NCBI RefSeq assembly: GCF_046156265.1
Contig: NZ_JAWDIR010000015.1
Coordinates: forward strand, 1-34,099
DNA length: 34,099 bases
Direction: 5' to 3'
Source: CAMDHY01 sp046156265
GTDB lineage: Bacteria > Pseudomonadota > Alphaproteobacteria > Rhizobiales > Segnochrobactraceae
Made by a program: the position numbers and the translations under genes
Shown: positions 17,734 through 26,202 of the stretch, in pieces
Position numbering within the stretch: position 1 is the first letter of the stretch
How the letters are laid out: each line of letters starts with the position of its first letter
Notes under the pieces: generated by a model
What the model was told of the DNA's origin: nothing
What the model saw: the letters and a program-made list of their open reading frames with translations, nothing else
The model's database searches: none

Positions 17734-18942
17734 ATGCTCGACGTCGTTTCTCCCCGCGGTGAGGTCGCCCTTCCCGACGCTGACCACTTGATCGCCACCG
17801 CAAGCGCGCTCTGCGCCCTCAGGAGCGTCTCCGGCGAGGAGCGGGCGATCTCCGATTGGGTCGAGGCCGAGATGCGCGGGCTCGGGCTCGAGACGCGGCG
17901 ACAGGAGGTTCTGCCCGGCCGCGCCAACGTCGTCGGCGTGCTCGACACCGGCCGGCCGGGGCCGACGCTGCTCTACAACGGCCACCTCGACACGCTGCCG
18001 ATCCCGGCCGGCTACAGTCACGATCCGTTCGGTCCGTTCGTGCGTGACGGCCGGCTCTACGGCGCCGAGATCAACAACATGAAGGGGGCCGTCGCCGGCA
18101 TGCTCGGCGCCATGCGGGTCTTCTCGTCGATCCGCGACCAGCTGTCCGGGCGGATCGTGCTGTCGACCGTCATGGGCGAGTGTGACAGCCTCGGCCTCGG
18201 CACCTTGTCGCTCGTTGAGAACGGCCTCACTGCCGACTTCTGCATCAATGGCGAGCCGACCGACCTGCAGGTGATGACCTGCCACGTCGGCGTCACGCAG
18301 TTGCGCGTGCGCGCCACCGGGGTCGGCGTGCACGTCTGCCGCCGCGACGAAGGCCGCAACGCGCTGGCCGAATTGCTGCCGGCGGTGGCGGCCCTCGACG
18401 AGCGCTGCCTCGCCTTCGAGCCGCATCCCGACTATCCGGGGCTGCCGACCATCAACGTCGGCAAGGTCGGCGGCGGCACCATGGCCTCGATGCACGCGGC
18501 CGAAGCGGAGGCGTTCGTCGACGTCCGCACCGTCCCCGGCATGACGCCGGAGAGCGTGCTCGCCGACGTCCGCGCGGCCATCGCCGCTGCACGCAAGCCG
18601 AACGGCGAGGCGCCCGACGTCGAGGTCTCCCTGATCGAGCGGCCCGCCTTCTGCCAGCAGCACCCGTACCTGGTCGATCGCCGGCATCCGGTCGTGACCG
18701 CCGTCGCCGACGCGCACGCGAGCCTGTTCGGCGCGCGGCCCTATGTCGGCCCGCTGTTTCCGCAGGTCTACTTCGGCACTGACGCCTCGCACCTCAATCG
18801 GGCCGGGATCGCCACCGTCATCTACGGGCCGGGCAAGGTCGACCAGATCAACATCGTCGACGAGAGCATGCGGATCGACGACCTCGTCGCCGCCGCCAAC
18901 GTCTACACCGTCGCCGGAGCCGCCCTGTGCCGTCGGACCTGA
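17734..18942 (+). CDS. M20 peptidase/ArgE-DapE family deacylase-like protein with altered metal site
   Basis: The 402-residue protein follows the M20 fold. The first motif is intact: NGHLDTLP with His84 and Asp86. The bridging Asp motif DMKG reads NNMKG (Asn115), and the DEE motif reads GECD (Glu149 kept, Cys150 in place of the second Glu). GEPT (Glu174) is kept, and the C-terminal histidine position reads NIVDE (Asn373). So about three of five canonical zinc ligands are substituted. I recall a subfamily of M20 proteins with GE-x-x-x-GT and a C-terminal N-x-x-DE, so this may be a feature of the branch and not decay. Such enzymes usually cut N-carbamoyl, N-acyl or N-succinyl groups. It probably processes the ring-opened product. 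The stop overlaps the next gene. Confidence 0.88.
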   Translation: MLDVVSPRGEVALPDADHLIATASALCALRSVSGEERAISDWVEAEMRGLGLETRRQEVLPGRANVVGVLDTGRPGPTLLYNGHLDTLPIPAGYSHDPFGPFVRDGRLYGAEINNMKGAVAGMLGAMRVFSSIRDQLSGRIVLSTVMGECDSLGLGTLSLVENGLTADFCINGEPTDLQVMTCHVGVTQLRVRATGVGVHVCRRDEGRNALAELLPAVAALDERCLAFEPHPDYPGLPTINVGKVGGGTMASMHAAEAEAFVDVRTVPGMTPESVLADVRAAIAAARKPNGEAPDVEVSLIERPAFCQQHPYLVDRRHPVVTAVADAHASLFGARPYVGPLFPQVYFGTDASHLNRAGIATVIYGPGKVDQINIVDESMRIDDLVAAANVYTVAGAALCRRT

Positions 18943-19946
18943 ACCGCGCCGCCGTGGAACGCCTCGCCGCGATCCCGCGCACCCCGCTCGTCACCCTGCC
19001 GACGCCGCTCGACGCGGCGGCCCGCCTCGGCGACGCGCTCGGCCTTGACCTCTTCATCAAGCGCGACGACCTCACCGGCCTCGGCCTTGGCGGCAACAAG
19101 CTACGGAAGCTGGAGTTCATCCTCGCCGAGGCGCTGGCGGCCGGAGCGGACACGCTGATGACGACCGGTGGCGCGCAGTCGAACCACGCCCGCCTCACCG
19201 CCGCCGTCGCGGCGCGGGCGGGGCTGTCGTGCGAACTCTTCCTGAAGGGCGAGCCGACCGACGCGCGGACCGGCAACCTCCTGCTCGACACCCTGTTCGG
19301 TGCCGACATCCGCTTCTGCGGCGTGGTCGGCTACGACGAGATCGACGCGCAGATGGCCGCGCGCGCCCAGGAACTCGCGAAGGCCGGCCGCAAGGCCGTC
19401 GCCATCCCCCTGGGTGGCGCCACCGGCATCGGCACACTCGGCTACGTCGTCGCCTTCCGGGAACTCCGGGATCAGGTTGCGGCAGTGCGCGGAGACCGTC
19501 AGATGACCGTCGTCGTCGCCGGCGGGACCGGGTCGACCGCCGCGGGTCTCATCCTCGGTGCGGCCCTGTGGGCACCAACGACACGCTTCCTCGTCGTCAG
19601 TGCGAGCTGGAAGAGCGACATCCTCACCGCCGAGATCCGCCGTTGCGCCGCCGACAGCGCCGCGCTCCTCGGCCTGAAGGAGCCCTCCCTCGACGCGGTC
19701 CAGGTGACCGACGCCTTTGTCGGCCCCGGCTACGCCCAGCCCTCCGAAGCGGGCATCGCAGCGGTTCTCACGACAGCGCGCACGGAGGGCGTCCTTCTCG
19801 ACACGACCTACACAGGCAAGGCCATGAGCGGCCTCGTGGCGATCAATGCCTCCGGCATCATCGAGGCCGGCACCCCGGCCGTATTCCTCCATACGGGCGG
19901 AGCGCCGGAGATCTTCACACGCGACGCGGCCGCATTCGGCGGTTGA
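18927..19946 (+). CDS. PLP-dependent D-cysteine desulfhydrase/ACC deaminase-like enzyme
   Basis: The 339-residue enzyme is a fold-type II PLP protein. LFIKRDDLTGLGLGGNKLRKLEF carries the PLP-binding lysine, GGAQSNHAR is the substrate Ser/Asn loop, and GGTGST binds the phosphate. These are features of the D-cysteine desulfhydrase/1-aminocyclopropane-1-carboxylate deaminase family. It converts a D-amino acid to a 2-oxo acid with release of ammonia (and sulfide for cysteine). The GTG start lies 16 bp inside the end of the M20 gene, so translation is coupled. As the last gene of the operon it would release ammonia and a keto acid, which the minus-strand dehydrogenase could reduce (inference). Confidence 0.92.
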   Translation: MPSDLNRAAVERLAAIPRTPLVTLPTPLDAAARLGDALGLDLFIKRDDLTGLGLGGNKLRKLEFILAEALAAGADTLMTTGGAQSNHARLTAAVAARAGLSCELFLKGEPTDARTGNLLLDTLFGADIRFCGVVGYDEIDAQMAARAQELAKAGRKAVAIPLGGATGIGTLGYVVAFRELRDQVAAVRGDRQMTVVVAGGTGSTAAGLILGAALWAPTTRFLVVSASWKSDILTAEIRRCAADSAALLGLKEPSLDAVQVTDAFVGPGYAQPSEAGIAAVLTTARTEGVLLDTTYTGKAMSGLVAINASGIIEAGTPAVFLHTGGAPEIFTRDAAAFGG

Positions 19947-20254
19947 TCGGCTCGAGCGGTTTCCCCGGGTTACAGTCGGTTGAGAGGCCTTGGCGTCTGG
20001 CTGGAGCTTCGGGCAAACGCCGCTGATCTTGGTGCGATTGTCGGACGAGGCAGGGGCGGTCAGCGTTCCCTGATTCCTGCCGCACCCGTGGGACATTCGT
20101 GGAGCCGCTATGCCGGTGTTTGCGTCGTGCCGTGACCAGATTTGCGGGCGGATCGTGCTCTCCACCGACTTGGGCCAATCCGGCGCCTCGAGCTACCGAG
20201 GGACAAGTAAGGTCGTACCGAAACAAGAGGCTCTTGCGCCTCGAAAGCGCACTC
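19947..20254. other. 308-bp intergenic gap between the catabolic operon and the CHAT gene
   Basis: I see no convincing gene. An open frame from 20110 to 20373 (+) mostly overlaps the CHAT gene antisense and shows no domain. Bases 20134-20167 match 18136-18169 inside the M20 gene at 29 of 34 positions, in the same apparent reading frame, which may be a small duplicated fragment or chance. A terminator-like hairpin for the minus-strand gene lies at the right end. The gap is the junction between conserved metabolism and the right accessory block. Confidence 0.5.
20221..20242 (-). terminator. possible Rho-independent terminator of the CHAT gene
   Basis: On the minus strand, GAGGC, a six-base loop (GCAAGA) and GCCTC form a short GC-rich stem, followed by TTGTTT. 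It begins 13 bp beyond the CHAT stop codon. The stem is only 5 bp and the T-tract is interrupted, so this is a tentative call. Confidence 0.4.
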
Positions 20255-22384
20255 TCACGTTAGCAGAACGGCACTCCCCCAGGATAGAATGTTTGCAACC
20301 CGCTCGGCCGCGTGTTCGTTCGCTAGGCGTTCAATCACTTCGGCACCGGGCGCTGCTGCAGAAAGAACCGTGATAAGATCTTGATGACGCTGCAGTATCA
20401 ACTGTGTTTCCCGCAGCGCATCGGCTGGGTCATTTTGGCCAAGATTGACTGCCAACGCGCAACCGAATGCTAGCGCAGCAAAGTAGTCGATTGGCCATAG
20501 GTGGCCGATCACCGCCTGGTTTGCGGCAGCAAGTTCGTGGGCCAGTCCGATGCGGGCGAGCCCCCCTCTAGTCTGGGTCGCTGTAGCACTGCAAATGTTC
20601 AGCACCAAAAGACGACTTCCCTCACCCGGTCGGGTGAAAGCCACCAACCGGGCTGCGGTCAGAAGTTGTTCGCCGGCAAGCACTAGGCCGCTTCCGGAAG
20701 TTCTGAAGGGAGACTGCTCCCCGTGGCCGATGACCCACAGTACGTCCGCCTCTGGATCTTCATAGTAAACTCGAAAGGCCTCGGCGTTCAACGGCGGGTT
20801 TGTGACTTTCAGATGCCAACCTTTTTGGACTGCAATCGCCCGCAAAAAGGCGACCTCGGCTTCTGTAGTCTGGGTCTCGCCAGGCCAGATACTGACCGTT
20901 CTGATCCGGCGGGCCGGCCGCGGTCTTTGAACGCTTGCTTCCAGCGGCGCTAGCCACCCAAGGGTCGCAGCCAAGAGCGCCTGGAGAGGGTCGCGATGTG
21001 CGGGAAAAACCACGAGCGATCGTGGCCGCCATTCCGCCGGAAGGTTTTCTGTCAGTTGATCCAGACCGTAGTGATTGGAAATCGCGGCCACAAGAGCCGA
21101 GGCGGTTTCGTAAGCTGGTGTCCCAATCATTCGCTCGTCCAGCTGCAGTTCGCGGTCGCCGGCTGGTCCGCGAAAGTACTCGTTGAGCGCGCTGGAGATG
21201 CCCACCAGTAGCGCCTCGAGTGTCTCGTTGGACGCGTTACCGCGCACGATGTACCGCCCGCAGGGCCAAACGTAGGTGACACCAGACCCGTGTGCCGAGC
21301 CGATAAACAGGACGTTTGCGTCGGCGCGTTCTAGGCTCTCTTGGCCATACCAAGCCCACAGCACGTCCATTAGGTCGTCGGTATCTCCAAACTCGGTGAG
21401 AGCGAAAATGAGCGGGTGGATGATTGCCACTCGCGCCTCAAGCACTTCGGTCGCATCAGCAGCTGCGGCCGAGCGTCGGTAGTAGTTCACCAATACGCTG
21501 ATCTCGCGCAGAACTTCGACGCGAGATGCGGCCCACGATTCGGAAGAATCTATCGTGGAGCAGAGATACTGAACAATCTCGTGTTCGACTAAAACTTCTC
21601 GATAATTATGTAGGATTTCAAGTGCCCAATCGCGAGGGCTCTGGTGGGTCCAAGCCGCGGCTTTTGTAGTGAAAACGTTCGCAAGCGTTGCCTTCGTTCG
21701 GTTGTCAATGCCAGAACTAGTATATAGCTCCGTGAGTTGATGGGTCAGGAACTCGGCCCGTTGATCGGCGCGCTCTGTCGCCCAGTTGACGATCGCGACA
21801 ATGGCACGCGCAACGTTTGGCATGTCACCGGCCTCGAACGCTTCAGCCATCCTAGCCCAGCAATAGTCGATGATGCGACCGCACCACTCGTCCATCCCAC
21901 CAAATTTTCGGGCTAAGAGGAACGCGGATTCGGCCCAGACCGTGAAGTAGGAGAGGCACATCCCGTTCAGCCCCTCTGGTGCGCCGGCAAAGGGAGGCAA
22001 TCGATATTCTCCACAATTCATCCGCCGACTGGCATCGTGCGTTCGGAACGCCGACCAATGGATCCATCCATAGCAGTCGCCATGCCTACCCATTGCCATA
22101 GTTGTCATGATCGCCGGTATCGAGATCAGAAAGCGACAACCGTCAATTAGAGGGGCTCCGGGGCCATCCCCAATACGCGCGCTTTCATCTGTAAGATCAG
22201 CCTGAGCAAGCGCTGCTAAGTGAAGCGTGCGCTCGCGGCTGGAGTATTGAGCTTGTTCCATAGCACCGCAAATCAGGTCGGCAACCACCGAGGGGGCCTC
22301 GCCTTCCCATGCAAAGTGCCGGTCCCAGTCAAGAAGGTCGGGCAGTTCCGCAAACACCCGTGGGTATACGTCACGCAGCAGCAT
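20255..22384 (-). CDS. CHAT-domain (caspase-like) protein
   Basis: The 709-residue protein has a long helical N-terminal region (about 1-460) without a domain I can name. A C-terminal CHAT domain follows (about 470-690). The dyad residues are His554 in VIGHGEQS and Cys598 in LNICSAT. The following HLWPIDYFAALAFGCAL and DPADALRETQ are standard CHAT endings. CHAT proteases are caspase-fold cysteine peptidases; in bacteria many act as defence effectors switched on by a sensor module. No transmembrane segment is evident, so it is probably cytoplasmic. The gene is divergent from the helicase gene with 194 bp between and is less GC-rich than the catabolic cluster, as expected for acquired DNA. A link to the neighbouring helicase-methylase-ATPase system is an inference from position only. 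Confidence 0.85.
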   Translation of the reverse strand: MLLRDVYPRVFAELPDLLDWDRHFAWEGEAPSVVADLICGAMEQAQYSSRERTLHLAALAQADLTDESARIGDGPGAPLIDGCRFLISIPAIMTTMAMGRHGDCYGWIHWSAFRTHDASRRMNCGEYRLPPFAGAPEGLNGMCLSYFTVWAESAFLLARKFGGMDEWCGRIIDYCWARMAEAFEAGDMPNVARAIVAIVNWATERADQRAEFLTHQLTELYTSSGIDNRTKATLANVFTTKAAAWTHQSPRDWALEILHNYREVLVEHEIVQYLCSTIDSSESWAASRVEVLREISVLVNYYRRSAAAADATEVLEARVAIIHPLIFALTEFGDTDDLMDVLWAWYGQESLERADANVLFIGSAHGSGVTYVWPCGRYIVRGNASNETLEALLVGISSALNEYFRGPAGDRELQLDERMIGTPAYETASALVAAISNHYGLDQLTENLPAEWRPRSLVVFPAHRDPLQALLAATLGWLAPLEASVQRPRPARRIRTVSIWPGETQTTEAEVAFLRAIAVQKGWHLKVTNPPLNAEAFRVYYEDPEADVLWVIGHGEQSPFRTSGSGLVLAGEQLLTAARLVAFTRPGEGSRLLVLNICSATATQTRGGLARIGLAHELAAANQAVIGHLWPIDYFAALAFGCALAVNLGQNDPADALRETQLILQRHQDLITVLSAAAPGAEVIERLANEHAAERVANILSWGSAVLLT

Positions 22385-22547
22385 TGGAGAGCCAAAAAAA
22401 TAGCTTCTTGGGGAATTCTTTTGCTCGCGAATAAGAGTCGATACTCAAATGAAAATCCTGCCCATATGGAATCCTCTCTGTCACATTCCAAGTTAATTGC
22501 CAACCTGCGCGGGTGGCTGCGTCTCGCTGTCTGGCCCCCCCTACCGG

Positions 22548-22575
22548 TTGACGGCAGCCGGGTATATCGTAGCAT
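22548..22575 (+). promoter_or_regulatory. possible sigma-70 promoter for the helicase operon
   Basis: TTGACG (22548-22553) and TAGCAT (22570-22575) are separated by 16 bp, matching the -35 and -10 consensus at 5/6 and 4/6. If real, transcription would start near 22582, which is downstream of the TTG codon at 22579. It would then favour a start at GTG 22588 or later for the helicase. Confidence 0.4.
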
Positions 22576-22578
22576 TGG

Positions 22579-25500
22579 TTGTGGAAAGTGTCAGCATGTC
22601 GCAACGCGCATTACATAGTACACTGGGGAGAGCTGCCAATTTTTAGCTTTGATGACATTTCGCCGGGGGCACGGGTAAGGGGTCTCGACCCCATCGGTAT
22701 CGCTGAAATTATTTCTGCATCACGTTTTGGGCGTGATGCAATCAATATTGTTTATCGAGTAGACGGACGAGTCGCCGAGCGCCTAGTGTTTCGTGGGGAG
22801 GATGTCGGCTTTGAATTGGCGGACGCCGGCCGGTACTTCGCCTTCGACGCAGACGGCAGTCTCTTGCGGCTTGTCTCGGAAGCCTACCGGATCCGCCTCG
22901 CTCATCTCTTTGACCCCTACCTTGCCGTCAGCGCATCTCAGATTGAGGCTTTGCCGCACCAGATCACGGCTGTCTATGGCGAAATGCTACCGCGCATGCC
23001 TTTGCGCTTTCTGCTCGCCGACGATCCAGGCGCCGGCAAGACCGTTATGGCCGGCCTGCTGATCAAGGAGCTGATGATTCGAGGCGACCTCGAGCGCTGT
23101 CTGATCGTGGCGCCGGGCAGCCTGGTTGAGCAGTGGCAGGAGGAGATGAGCGAGAAGTTCGGGCTCGGCTTTGATCTGCTGACTCGGGACCAGATCGAGG
23201 CATCGATCACTGGCAACCCATTCGCCGATAAGAACCGGCTGATCATGCGTCTCGACATGGCCGCTCGTTCCGACGAGCTGAAAGCGAAGCTTCAAGCCGC
23301 TCCGGAGTGGGACCTGATTATCTGCGACGAGGCGCACCGAATGGCGGCCTCGTACTTTGGTGGGGAGGTAAAGGAGACGCAACGGCACAAGCTCGGCAAG
23401 CTTCTGGGCACGCGTGCCAGAAATTTCCTTCTGATGTCAGCAACCCCTCACAACGGAAAGGAAGCTGATTTTCAGCTTTTCATGGGTCTGCTCGATGCCG
23501 ATCGGTTCGAGGGTAGGTTTCGCGAAGGAGTGCACAAGGTCGATGTATCGGACATGATGCGGAGGCTGACGAAGGAGGAGCTCTATCGCTTTGACGGCAC
23601 GCGCCTGTTCCCGAGGCGCTTCGCATATACTGCGAGTTACGAGTTGTCGCCGATCGAGGCGGACCTCTATCAGGCGGTCACGAGCTACGTCCGCGAAGAG
23701 ATGAACCGTGCCGATCGCAGCGGCGACGATAAGCGGCGATCGAGCGTAGGCTTCGCCCTCCAAATCCTCCAGCGACGGTTGGCATCCTCCCCGGCGGCGA
23801 TCCACCGGTCCCTCGAGCGGCGACGCAGGCGGCTTGAGGAACGGTTGAGGGAAGAGCACCTCATGCGGCAAGGAGGCGGGGGGACGCTCATGCGCCAGCA
23901 GGCGCTACCCTCATATGATCCTGACGATATCGACGAGGTGCCGGGACCCGAGGCGGAGCAGACCGAGGAGCTCATCGCCGATCAGGCGACGGCTGCCGCG
24001 ACGCTCGGCGAGCTTGAGGCGGAAATCGTAATCCTGAGGGATCTCGAAGAGCGCGCCCTGAGGCTGAAGCTGTCCGGCCGGGACGCGAAGTGGCGAGAGC
24101 TCGATTCCATCCTCGACGAGCCATTGATGCTCGATGCCGCGACCGGCCTGCGCCGGAAGGTGCTGATCTTCACCGAGCCGAAAGACACACTCGAGTACCT
24201 GCAGCACAAGATCGCCGCGCGTTTCGGTGATCCCGCAGCCGTTGTCGTGGTGCACGGTGGCGTGGCCCGCGAAGCACGCAGGGCCGCTATTGCCGCGTTC
24301 AACTCCGACCCCGTTGTCCGCATCATGATCGCCAACGATGCTGCCGGCGAGGGTGTAAACCTGCAGCGCGGCGCGCACCTCATGATCAACTACGATCTGC
24401 CGTGGAACCCCAATCGGCTCGAGCAACGTTTCGGGCGCATCCATCGTATCGGTCAGACCGAGGTATGCCATCTTTGGAACCTCTGCGCGGCGAATACGCG
24501 CGAGGGCGAGGTCTACCGTCGCCTCCTTGAGAAGCTGGAAGAGGCTCGCGCGGCGCTGGGTGGCAAGGTCTATGACGTGCTCGGCGAGCTCTTCGAGGGC
24601 CATGCCCTGCGCGACCTGTTGATCGATGCAATTCGATATGGGGACCAGCCGGAGACCAAAGCGGAACTCCTCCGCAAGGTCGACGGGGCAGTGGACGTCG
24701 GCGCGATCGAAAAGCTCGTTGCTGAACGCAAACTCACGACCGAAGGCATGAGCCCGAGCTCCGTCGCGGAGATCCGCGAGCAGATGGAGCGCGCCCAGGC
24801 GCAACGGCTGCAGCCGCACTTCATTGGTGCCTTCTTCCGCGAAGCATTCCCGTTGTTGGGGGGCCGCATCAGCGAACGGGAGAACGGCCGCTTCGAGATT
24901 CTCCGCGTCCCACCAGTCCTCAAGGAGCGCGACCGGCTGATCGGTCGGACGGATCCAGTGCTCGATCGCTATGCCCGCGTGACCTTCGAGAAGGGGCTTG
25001 TCGCCGGCCAGCCGCAGGCGGAACTGCTCGCGCCCGGACACCCACTCCTCGAGTCTTTGGTCGACGTGGTGCTGGAGCGCCACCAGTCCCTGCTTCCGCA
25101 AGGCGGCATCCTGGTCGACGAGGCCGACAGCGGTGAGGAGCCCCGTCTTCTCTTCTATCTGGAGCACGCCGTCCGGGACGGACGATTGGGACGCACCGGT
25201 GAGCCTCGGGTGATCTCCCAACGCTTGCAGTTCGTCTTCCTGAAGGAGGACGGCTCGGCAATCGATGGTGGCCCTGCGCCCTATCTGGACTGTCGACCTA
25301 TCACGGTCGAGGAGCGCGCAGCGGTGGCGGATGTCATCGCCGCCCCCTGGCTGGCAGCCGACATCGATACACGGGCTCTCGGCTATGCCGTCCGCTCTCT
25401 GGTGCCGCAGCATCTGGCGGAGGTGAGGGCGCGCCGACTGGCGGAGATTGACAAGGTCGAGCGCGAGGTCCGGGCGCGCCTCAGCCGCGAAATCAATTTC

Positions 25501-26145
25501 TGGGACGCGCGCGCGGCCCGGCTTCGGGAGGAAGAGCGCGCCGGCAAGGAGCAGCGCATCAATGCGCAGAACGCCGAGGCAACGGCCAGCCGCCTGGTCG
25601 AGCGACTGCACAAGCGGCAGAGCGAGCTTGATCGGGAGCGGCAGATCTCTGCCATGTCCCCCATCCTGAAGGGTGCGGCTCTGGTCATCCCTGGCGGGCT
25701 CCTGAGGGAGCTCCTGCGTTCGCCGACACCGCGGGCCCCCGACGGCTTCAGTGATGATCCCGTCGCTCGAGCCGTGATCGAGCGGCTAGCAATGGAGGCC
25801 GTTCTGGCGACGGAGCGTCTCCTCGGCCATCAGCCCCGGGACGTGTCGGCCGAAAAGAAGGGGTGGGATATCGAGAGCCGCGACAGCCGGACTGGGCACT
25901 TGCGCTTCATCGAGGTGAAGGGCCGCGTCGTCGGCGGCGACGTCGTCATGCTGACGAAGAACGAGCTCCTCGCCGCCCTGAACAGCCCTGACGCCTTCAT
26001 TCTCGCGATCGTCGTGGTGGAGGAGGCCTTCGCGCAGCAGCCCATATATGTGAGACGGTTTTTCCAGCGCGAGCTCGGCTTTGCCGAGACTGCCGTCGCC
26101 TTCAATGTCCGCGAACTGATGACCCTGGGAGGCGCGCCCGGTTGA
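22579..26145 (+). CDS. SNF2-type superfamily 2 helicase with C-terminal DUF3883 domain
   Basis: This is a large (up to 1188-residue) SF2 translocase. Walker A DDPGAGKT lies at 148-155, DEAH at 250-253 and motif III SATPHNG at about 287-293. The second RecA lobe follows, with KVLIFTEPKDT, VVHGGV, NDAAGEGVNLQRG and LEQRFGRIHRIGQ. The C-terminal 97 residues match DUF3883, a PD-(D/E)xK-like domain, with EKKGWDIES and FIEVKGR (Asp1097, Glu1112, Lys1114), so nuclease activity is possible. Similar helicases occur with DUF1156 methylases and DUF499 ATPases in defence loci, as here. The start is uncertain: no ATG exists near the conserved beginning (FDDISPGARV). TTG 22579 and GTG 22588 are the standard-codon choices, while GGGGAG at 22625-22630 points to a non-standard start near 22639. 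Confidence 0.92.
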   Translation: MWKVSACRNAHYIVHWGELPIFSFDDISPGARVRGLDPIGIAEIISASRFGRDAINIVYRVDGRVAERLVFRGEDVGFELADAGRYFAFDADGSLLRLVSEAYRIRLAHLFDPYLAVSASQIEALPHQITAVYGEMLPRMPLRFLLADDPGAGKTVMAGLLIKELMIRGDLERCLIVAPGSLVEQWQEEMSEKFGLGFDLLTRDQIEASITGNPFADKNRLIMRLDMAARSDELKAKLQAAPEWDLIICDEAHRMAASYFGGEVKETQRHKLGKLLGTRARNFLLMSATPHNGKEADFQLFMGLLDADRFEGRFREGVHKVDVSDMMRRLTKEELYRFDGTRLFPRRFAYTASYELSPIEADLYQAVTSYVREEMNRADRSGDDKRRSSVGFALQILQRRLASSPAAIHRSLERRRRRLEERLREEHLMRQGGGGTLMRQQALPSYDPDDIDEVPGPEAEQTEELIADQATAAATLGELEAEIVILRDLEERALRLKLSGRDAKWRELDSILDEPLMLDAATGLRRKVLIFTEPKDTLEYLQHKIAARFGDPAAVVVVHGGVAREARRAAIAAFNSDPVVRIMIANDAAGEGVNLQRGAHLMINYDLPWNPNRLEQRFGRIHRIGQTEVCHLWNLCAANTREGEVYRRLLEKLEEARAALGGKVYDVLGELFEGHALRDLLIDAIRYGDQPETKAELLRKVDGAVDVGAIEKLVAERKLTTEGMSPSSVAEIREQMERAQAQRLQPHFIGAFFREAFPLLGGRISERENGRFEILRVPPVLKERDRLIGRTDPVLDRYARVTFEKGLVAGQPQAELLAPGHPLLESLVDVVLERHQSLLPQGGILVDEADSGEEPRLLFYLEHAVRDGRLGRTGEPRVISQRLQFVFLKEDGSAIDGGPAPYLDCRPITVEERAAVADVIAAPWLAADIDTRALGYAVRSLVPQHLAEVRARRLAEIDKVEREVRARLSREINFWDARAARLREEERAGKEQRINAQNAEATASRLVERLHKRQSELDRERQISAMSPILKGAALVIPGGLLRELLRSPTPRAPDGFSDDPVARAVIERLAMEAVLATERLLGHQPRDVSAEKKGWDIESRDSRTGHLRFIEVKGRVVGGDVVMLTKNELLAALNSPDAFILAIVVVEEAFAQQPIYVRRFFQRELGFAETAVAFNVRELMTLGGAPG

Positions 26146-26202
26146 CCAGGCCGTCAAATTTTGTTGTCACGCGGCTCCGGGCGAGTGCGTATGGGGGACG
26201 GG

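Noticed and set aside
14902..18792. Long minus-strand open frames (14902-16341 and 16387-18792)
   Set aside because: They are mirror frames of hyuA, the racemase-like gene and the M20 gene, rich in Arg, Gly, Asp and His with no motif. The plus-strand genes carry full family motifs.
22220..22618. 132-codon plus-strand frame upstream of the helicase
   Set aside because: It overlaps the start of the CHAT gene antisense and the promoter region; no domain and no good ribosome binding site.
23911..25611. 566-codon minus-strand open frame
   Set aside because: It is antisense to the helicase, whose motifs are unambiguous. No recognisable domain or ribosome binding site.
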